A DNA stretch of 64,000 bases, from NCBI GenBank assembly GCA_033439295.1, contig JAVTLE010000007.1:558001-622000 (forward strand), given 5' to 3'. The notes beneath the pieces are model-generated. The model worked only from the letters and a program-made list of their open reading frames with translations. It searched no databases and was not told the origin of the DNA. Every line of letters begins with the position of its first letter. Positions within the stretch are counted from its first letter, which is position 1. A program made the position numbers and the translations under genes. Below, piece after piece: positions 57,107 through 64,000 of this stretch. Source of the stretch: Deuterostichococcus epilithicus. Its lineage: Eukaryota > Chlorophyta > Trebouxiophyceae > Prasiolales > Stichococcaceae.

Positions 57107-57714
57107 ATGGAGACGTTGCCGCCCTTGCTCATCAGTGAGCGCTCTCCCTCACCACGCCATCACACCACGCTTGACGACTTGCAAATCTTCATCCCATACC
57201 CTGCGCCGTGCACTGACACGCGTTCCTTGTATCGCCTCTCCCCGCAGTCGCCGGCGCAATTGCCGCGATCGGCGGCCTGCAGGGCCTCAGTCAGTGGGCG
57301 CTGGTCGGCAAGCCCAAGCCCACAGGCGTCGATCCCTGGGACCGACAGGTCCGCTCACCTTTGCTGCGGCAGCGTCCCACGGGAACCTTACTTCGCATGC
57401 AGTAGCGCAACCACGAAACAAACCGTGAGTGTCGTCAAGACCGTCTCTGAAGGCTCTGGAGGCACGCTGGATTCGTTCTGCATCCGCACCTGCAGGTGGA
57501 ATGGCGGGATCGGCAGCTCAGGCGCAAGCCTGAGGACTTTGCGGCAGCCTGGGGCCAACAGCAACCCGAGGTGGGTAGCAGAACAGACAGGGTGTTGCAA
57601 TTCCTCTGCAACGTCGTCTTGTGGCCATGTCGCTGGCTGCCCAAGTCCGTTATGGCGTCAGCTCACAAGCGCAATGTGACCATGGTCTCTACTCTAATTG
57701 CCGTGCAGAGGTGA
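57107..57714 (+). CDS. NDUFA1: Complex I MWFE subunit (NDUFA1)
   Basis: Four exons, 69 residues: 57107-57134, 57248-57348, 57496-57570 and a two-codon last exon 57709-57714 (TGA); phases agree. One N-terminal membrane helix (LPPLLIIAGAIAAIGGLQGL) is followed by GKPKPTGVDPWDRQ and VEWRDRQLRRKPEDF, matching the plant MWFE pattern GxPKxxGxDxWDxxxExRDxxL. Length (about 70) is typical of the family. It is an accessory subunit of the mitochondrial NADH dehydrogenase membrane arm. The tiny last exon is chosen because reading on past 57570 would add a long non-conserved tail; ending at GTGGGT with the AGG TGA exon is the simpler reading. Confidence 0.8.
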
Positions 57715-58068
57715 CGCGGCGTGGCCGGCGCGCCGTGCCAGGGCGTTTATGAACATGCACAGACCATGGCCGTGAGGGGTTTATCACTCGTAGTAACGAG
57801 CTTGAGTGGCAAGTGCGTTGGACGCTCATGCTGCATGCCGGCTTGCTAGCCGTCGATCAGTGTTAGGTAGCTTTGTTTTGTATCCGACACTCACAACAGA
57901 CCCTGTTTCACCTTTGATTGGCATTCAAAACGACACAACGTGTAAGCGAGGTGTGACGAGGCGTCAGTACCAACCGGATGATGGCAAGTGTGCAGCAGCC
58001 TTGCCGCCTATGCGCTGAGAGTGCATGTATAGTCAGCAAATCCTTTGCCACTCAGCACTCGAAGCCTA
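57715..58068. other. Convergent spacer, no gene seen
   Basis: About 350 bp between the stops of NDUFA1 (+) and NOC3 (-). It should hold both 3' UTRs. Confidence 0.5.
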
Positions 58069-61000
58069 TCAATCTGTGCCCGTTCGCAAGTGGTGCTTGA
58101 ATTCTGACAGCTGCAACCGCAGCAGGCGCAGCTCCTGCTGACGTGCGGCGCGGGCATTTGGCGGAGGCGCCCTGAAGAAAGCCTTCAGCGCAGCGGCCAG
58201 CTGCCTGTCAGTTGCTCTTTCATCTGCCCCGCTGCCTGAAGCAGCACGAAACCGCACACCTCGTGTCGATCCTCAAACAGCATACATGTGCTTGTGCCTC
58301 GCACTCGACTGCACCATGTAAGGCAGGTCGACAGAAGGTGTGCCCTTTAATGAGCAACTGTCGGGCATCGACTTGCAGGCATGTGACTGCAGAGCCAGCA
58401 TGCAGCCCACCTGTTGCCGCTGCCGCTGCAAAGCCCGCGCCCATGGCTGGCGCTGTCCGCCGCGCGGTGCTGGAGGCCTTGTGCCGTGCTGTCGGCGCCG
58501 GCGGCGTCGGCTTGAAGGCGCCCTGCGCGACGCTGTAGCTGGCCGCGACCGCCGCAGCGTCGCCCGCCGCGTCTGCACACGTCTTACCGGATGTCAGCTT
58601 CGCTCAGAGGTTAGGTCACGATCTATATTGCCGCAGGCGGTGCCGCGCTAGTGGCTGGCTACCGCCAGGTGTTCGTCAAGACTGCAATCCACCCTTGTTC
58701 GCATTTGTCATGCGGTGCTGCCGAGGCAGTCAACATCAGGCTCCAGGCCGAGGTCATGGACGTGAGACAGGCCGGCGCGCACCCGTGCCAGAGCGCTGCG
58801 CAACGGACTTGGCCTTCTGTGCAACGTGCGGGTGGTAGTGCCGCTGCAGCAGCGCCAGCTCCCACAGCACGCCCGCCGATGCGGACGATGAGTACAGCGG
58901 CTGCAACGCTGCGTGCGTCGGCGTGGCTGCGCATGAGAGGTATGAGACGGCGTCCGGGTTCTGGAGGCTGCACCATGACTGGCAAGGCGGCCGCCCGGGC
59001 TCTCGTGGCCGGACCCTTGCATTCCGCGATGACACTTCCGGTTCATGCAGCGAAGAAGGCTCTTGCCAGCGCCCCTGGACCCTGGAGTCCAGACTGCAAG
59101 CCAGGTTCGTGCTCCAGTACGTTCGTGCTCCAGCACGCAGAACCCGCAGGCATGCCGAATGGGCGCTCATAGCAAGGGGATTTCTTATTCTTTCTTCCTT
59201 CTTGTTCTTAAAGCGGCAAACGAACCCGCGGGCGTGCCGGGCTCGTGCTCCAGCATGCCGTACAGCTTGGCGTGGCGCGCCAGCAGCCGGCCGGCCACGG
59301 ACAGCAGGCCCATGGCGGCGCCGCTGTCGCCGTGCACCGACGCCAGGCCCAGCTGCTTGCAGGCGGTGGCCACGCGCTTGGCGTCCAGCAGCCGCGCCGT
59401 GCCGCACAGCATGTCCTGCGGTCAATATCGCAGAGGCGTTGAGGCCCATGACCACTTCGATCCGGTGTGCAAGCGCCAGCTGTTTGGCAGCAGTGGCCGG
59501 ACGCTTGTTGTCCAGCAGCCAAGCCTGCTGCACAGCATGTCCTGCCGTCAATATCGCAGAGGTGTCTAGACCGTATCCCCTTTCAACTCGGTGCACAAGG
59601 GCCAGCTGCTTGGCAGCAGTGGCCGGACGCTTGCCGTCCAGCAGCTTCGGAGTGCCGCACCTGCGGACACCATCTGCAATGTGTGCAATGGGTTGTCACG
59701 CCTGTTGTCCGGTTTCGGGAAAAGTCATGTGGCAGCATGGTTGAGCAGCTGCCACACAGCATAGCTGGACCCAGAAAAGAACTCGATAATCGATTTTCAG
59801 CAGCTTATTCTGGCAGTGTGTGATATCTTTCTGCTCCCTGGCTTCCTACCCATAGTTCAGCAGGCAAGGCCGCTTTCCACGCAAGCTTTTAGCGTGCAGT
59901 TGTGAGTGCGATTGTAGCAGATGATTTCACTACCTGATTATGTGCGACCCATGAAGCTGCCAGTCGTGTCACAGGTACGGCCGGCCCCCGCACGAGGGTC
60001 GGCGGACAGTCGTGCATTGTATCAGCCGGTCGCGGTCTGGCAAGGACAGCGTCACAGGCGTCATCGCCACCACTGGCGGCAGGCCAGCGCGCCAGGGGCC
60101 GCAATTAGCCAGTGACGCGGTCCCGTCAGACAGGCCCGATCATGCTGCGCGCATTCCAGGGCCGCAGACTTGCTCTGCGAAGTAGAGTCTAGACTAGTGT
60201 CTGATAATCTAGTCACTACTAGGCTCCAAGGTAGTGTTCCTGCCCATAGAGGGTAAGTGTGTACCTTTACCGTGTATATTTGAGGATAGAAGTCACAAGC
60301 ACGGCACCTGCGCGACCCGGGTCAGCAGCACCGCCGTCTGCGCGGTCTGCGCTGCCATCGCGTGCGCGCGCGCCGCAGCGGCGGCGTCGTCGTCCGACGA
60401 CCCACCCTGCAGCAGCGGCGCCAGCGGCACCGCGTCCGCGACGGCGCACAAGTCGTCCAGGAAGCTGTGCTGGTCTGTTAACGCGTCCTGCTGCAGCCTA
60501 CGAGGAATGATTAGGGTTCATTGTTTAGGGTTCAGAAGCACCCCAGGGCTGCACCACTAGGCTCAAGTGAACGAGCTCGGCAAAAGTCGGTGGCACCAGC
60601 TGACGAGGACCCTGCCTGGGATGACAGGCTTGAGCCGCCAGCATTCCGATTCGATGTGTGCAAAGGTGCCGTTTGTTGGGCTCTCGATGGCTCAGCTGCC
60701 TGCGCACGACATGCATGCGGACCAGCAGCATGCATAATCTGGTTTAAAGAAGCTGGTTGAAGGGTGGGGGAGGAGATACCTGCTGACATGGACGCCAGTA
60801 GCGAGGCATTGCAGCCGCAGCGGCAGAGTCAGGCGGCTGCTGCGCAGCAGGCGCGCCAGCAGGGCTGACAGGTCCGCAAAGTAGTCCTGCGATCACAATG
60901 ACAGGCACAGATGAACCTGGTCGGTAATATTCATCAACCTGATCGAGCAACACCCCTCCACTGACTTGCATTCGTTTGGGGTGGACCCTCACATGGCACC

Positions 61001-64000
61001 ACTGTTCCTCGTTGAGGGCGAGTGCACCGCAAGGTATTCGCATTACTTTGAGGACACCGTTCCTCGAGCATTGAAGCCTTCTGCGGCTACGCACCACGCT
61101 GATGTGGTGCCCGAAGCGGCGCACGCCCTCGAGTGCCGCGCCCAGCAGCGGGTAGGAGCCGCGGCCCTTGGCGCCGCGGTTGCGGCCACCGCCGGCAGGG
61201 GCGCCTGCAGGGTGTGAACGAATTTCAGAGGGAATAGTCATATTAGAAGATTACAAACCGTCACTAATGCGGACTGGCTGCGCTGGGAGACGAGGCGAGA
61301 ACAGTGCGAGCAGCACAGCACGCCCACCGTTTGCTGTGCCGCCGCCCTCGATCTGCTGCTGCGGCTGCGCCCGCTGCGGGCCGCCCGCCGCGTGCTTGAG
61401 CACCCGGAACAGGATCTCGAACAGCGCCTCGAGCACCAGCGACTTCCGCTCCTTCGATGCCTGGAAGTCCGCGACTGCAGGGCGGGCAGGGACAAACATC
61501 CAGAGTCGTCGAGCAGGGACAGAATGTCGAACCGAATCTCCGACACCAGCGACTTGAGCTCCTTGGAAGCCTGGAGATCTGCCACTGCGGGTGTGACAAG
61601 ACAGCGACCTGCCATAATAGCATGACGACCATGACCATGGGGCCAGCTGCTGGCACTCATGCCGCGCCCTTCAGCTGTCCGCATTTGCACTTTCGTGCCA
61701 CCATGCAAGGCTGCCATTGCACTCTCAAAGCGTTGCCACAATACCAACTAATTCGACCCGTTTGCCTCAGGTGTCCAGCCTGCGAGAGCCGCAACAAGTG
61801 CAGGCGTAGAAGTGCGGGAGCACATCCACAGCGAGTGCAAGCCATGGCACCGAGTGCCCAACCAAATACCTTCCCGTCCAGCTATCTCCTGCACTGTCGG
61901 TGACTGCACACGCAGAAGAATTTGCAGAATCCTTGCGCCACCGGTGACTGCACGTACGAAAGTGTTTCAGCACCCTCGCACCGGCGTCAGCCTCCTTGAA
62001 GGCAGTCTTGACCTCCGCCAGCACGCCGGTCTTGTTCTGGTTGCGCTTGCGCTTTTTGGCCTTTCCGCCCTGCTTCTTCTCAAAGGTGGGCATCTCTGCG
62101 TCGCGGATGTCCATGCCATACAGGCAGGTCAGCACCTGCGCAGGCGGCAGCTTGCGATGACGTCAGAATGAGGACCCGCGAGCGCATGAGCGCGCGCTGA
62201 TGTGCATTCCTGCCCTGCGTCCTTGCCTTGCGCTGCCTGTGAGACGCCGGCGTCCCAGCCGTGCCTGCGGCCGCGCCCACCAGCGCTGCTGACAGTCTCA
62301 TTCCGGCAGCAAGTGCACAGGCTGGCACGTGAATGCAATGAACCCCTGAGCCGCTACAGCGCGCTCCTGGTGCCTCACCATGATGCGCCGCACACCAGCT
62401 GCCACAGGGGTTGGCTGATGAGGGCCAGCCACGCCCCAGCCATGCGCTGCAGCCCCGTGATCGGTAACCCCAAGGGGGTGCGCGGCCAGCCACGCCCCGG
62501 CCATGCATTGCAGCCCAGTGGTTGGAAACCCCAGGAGGGGAACGCGCGCCTCGGGGCCGCAGCGGCAGTCGCGCTTCTTGACCAGGTCAGCCACCAGCTG
62601 CACCACCTCCAGCATCACGTCCCCCTGCCGGTCGGCCTGTACCACCGCCGCCACCGCAGCGCATGCGGCGGCCGCCACCTGCTTGCTCCTGCGGACCCGC
62701 AACCACGTGCGCAGTCAGCCGCGTTCCACAGGCATTGGTATGTTGGGGTGCTCGTCCTGCAGGTCCGCTGCGCCACCGCCGCCACCGCCCCGACGCCGCC
62801 TGCTGGCTCCTGCGGGCCAGGAATTGGACACGTCCCGCAGTCAGGCCAGGGTGCTGGACGACACAGGCGTTTAGTATCGTCTCGACCTGGCACAGCCGCC
62901 AGCACTCTCGTCTGCACCCTGTGGTTGACGACCTTTGGTTGGCGACGCGAGAACTTCTGATGCATCGGGACACAGGTGGCAGGCCACTGCATGGATGAGT
63001 GAATTATTCATCCAACTGTGGCATGAGGGTTTCTCGCCTGTGGGCCATGGCTGGCACGACGCTCTGCAGCAGGTCGGAGGCACAATTGAAGTCGGGCCGC
63101 GCCGCCAGCAGCCCATGCATGCAGTGCAGCGCCACCTGTCCCAGCGCCACGCCGCCGCCGCTGCCGGATCTGCCGCCGCCAGGTTTGCTGCCGCCGCCGC
63201 GGCTGCCGTCGCCAAAGCCGCGGTCCGCCCTGGCCGCCGCGCCGGTGAGCTGCTTCACATACGCCTGCACTGAATGCATGAACTTGCTTTGGCGATCCAG
63301 GCCTTGTGGTCAACTCGCGAGGTGCAGATGCGCCATGAAGCCGTGGAAAGCAAGCATGCTGTAGATTGGAAGACTGAGATCATTCGAGGCGTGTTCATCC
63401 ATGCCGCATGCAGATGCCCACTTCTTGGTCGCCGGTCCTGCAAAGTCAACATTGCTTAGAGCTGCGCTCTCGTGATCAGCAGTTTTGCAGCACATATGGC
63501 ACAGGAGCTGAAGATTCGACACCAGGCTCGGTCTGCAGATGCGCATGAATCGTTTCCCCATGTAACCGTCAACCCTAAACCCTACACTGCGCACCTGGTA
63601 CATGCGCAGCAGCGTGGCCTCGTAGTCCCGCGTCTTCTTGACGTCCTTGGACACCGGCATGGCCAGCTCCTTCTCCGTCGGCAGCCGGATGCGGTAGCCG
63701 GGCAGCACATCCTTGAACACCGCCAGCAGGGACAGCATCGCCAGCCGCACGATCTGCGCCGGCAAAAGAGCTTATTTCTTCCGAGCAACTTTCGGTCTGT
63801 CTTTCAAGATGACGATCTCGAGGCTGCCGATGGGCGGGAGCTGCGCAGTGCCGGCATGCGCAGAGCGAGAGGTGGACGGGTGAGTGGGCGGCACACTCGA
63901 CAGATCTTTCATGACGCCCTGCTCAGGTCAGCACCAAGGTTCCGCTCTGCGTCGACTCAGGTCAACACCTCTGTGTCGGCGTCGACGGTCAGGGCGAGCA
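58069..64000 (-). CDS. NOC3: Nucleolar complex protein 3 (NOC3), 5' end beyond the window
   Basis: Exons recognised, from the right: 63753-63595 (AMLSLLAVFKDVLPGYRIRL, VSKDVKKTRDYE), 63264-about 63045 (VALGQVALHCMHGLLAARPD), about 62640-62530 (LEVVQLVADLVKKRDC), 62135-61974, 61474-61328 (LVLEALFEILFRVLKHA), 61204-61098 (GSYPLLGAALEGVRRFGHHI), 60886-60780, 60497-60308, 59415-about 59233, about 58960-58818 (VLWELALLQRHYHPHV), about 58565-58400 and about 58240-58069 (stop). These follow NOC3 in order. NOC3 is an ARM/HEAT-like protein that escorts pre-60S particles and, in yeast, also takes part in replication licensing. A lysine-rich loop (KKQGGKAKKRKRNQNK) is typical. Several boundaries in the 58-59.3 and 62-63 kb parts are approximate, and the N-terminal third is missing. 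Confidence 0.85.
59346..59665 (-). repeat. Three-copy tandem array of a NOC3 exon start
   Basis: The exon starting at 59415 codes GTARLLDAKRVATACKQLGL. Copies lie at about 59472-59575 (AWLLDNKRPATAAKQLALAH) and 59598-59665 (PKLLDGKRPATAAKQLALVH), period about 127 bp. The acceptor block GCACAGCATGTCCTG[C]... with TCAATATCGCAGAGG differs by one base in 33 between copies 1 and 2. Confidence 0.85.
61404..61603 (-). repeat. Two-copy array of a NOC3 exon start
   Basis: The exon starting at 61474 codes VADFQASKERKSLVLEALFE. A copy about 100 bp upstream codes VADLQASKELKSLVSEIRFD, also after a CAG-type acceptor, and remains open. Confidence 0.8.
62410..62830 (-). repeat. Tandem blocks around a NOC3 exon
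   Basis: A 60-bp block (GGCCAGCCACGCCCC...) occurs twice at about 62417-62545 on the 3' side of the exon at 62.5-62.64 kb. On its 5' side, two related blocks (CCACCGCCGCCACCG ... GCTCCTGCGG) lie at about 62640-62715 and 62765-62835. Confidence 0.65.

Overview
The window looks like nuclear DNA of a green alga (Chlorophyta), probably a core chlorophyte. It is moderately GC-rich. Its genes are dense and cut into many short exons, with donors mostly GTGAGx, GTGCGx or GTxxGx and acceptors ending CAG. Several proteins match plant-type families: a plastid folate transporter, a VIPP1/IM30 protein and a plant-like MWFE subunit of complex I. I built gene models by hand from protein-family similarity and intron phase, without RNA data. 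Most internal boundaries are phase-consistent; first exons are the weakest part. I saw no tRNA, rRNA, CRISPR array, plasmid-like element or intact transposon.

Layout. (1) 1-21.6 kb is a mirror-image block. The minus arm reads FkbM-methyltransferase/beta-propeller (1.2-6.8 kb), then a GT31 glycosyltransferase (6.9-11.0 kb). The plus arm reads GT31 (11.6-14.9 kb), then propeller/FkbM (15.2-21.6 kb). The two GT31 genes are divergent and face a shared ~640 bp spacer. (2) 22.1-28.7 kb holds SPB4/DDX55 RNA helicase (-) and peptidyl-tRNA hydrolase 2 (+), a divergent pair. (3) 30.5-33.7 kb is cereblon (-). (4) 34.4-42.8 kb carries three minus-strand genes: FT1-like folate transporter, VIPP1/IM30-like protein and a B4GALT7-like GT7 galactosyltransferase. 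(5) 42.8-45.1 kb is unresolved. (6) 45.1-51.4 kb is RPA1, 16 exons (-). (7) 52.6-55.8 kb is a RING1-type Polycomb E3 with a RAWUL end (-). (8) 57.1-57.7 kb is NDUFA1/MWFE of complex I (+). (9) 58.1 kb to the right edge is NOC3 (-), cut by the window.

Functional threads. The first third is a glycan cassette: two GT31 transferases, each followed on its strand by a predicted sugar-binding or -modifying beta-propeller joined to an FkbM-type O-methyltransferase. A separate GT7 transferase lies at 41-43 kb. SPB4 and NOC3 both serve 60S ribosome assembly. RPA1 serves replication and repair, cereblon and RING1 serve ubiquitin ligases, and FT1, VIPP and NDUFA1 are organellar.

The most unusual signal is structural. 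In intron after intron, the edge of the neighbouring exon, including its splice site, is present as one to four extra decayed tandem copies. Several copies sit in introns that one arm of the mirror duplication has and the other lacks. This fits intron birth or growth by local tandem duplication of exon edges.
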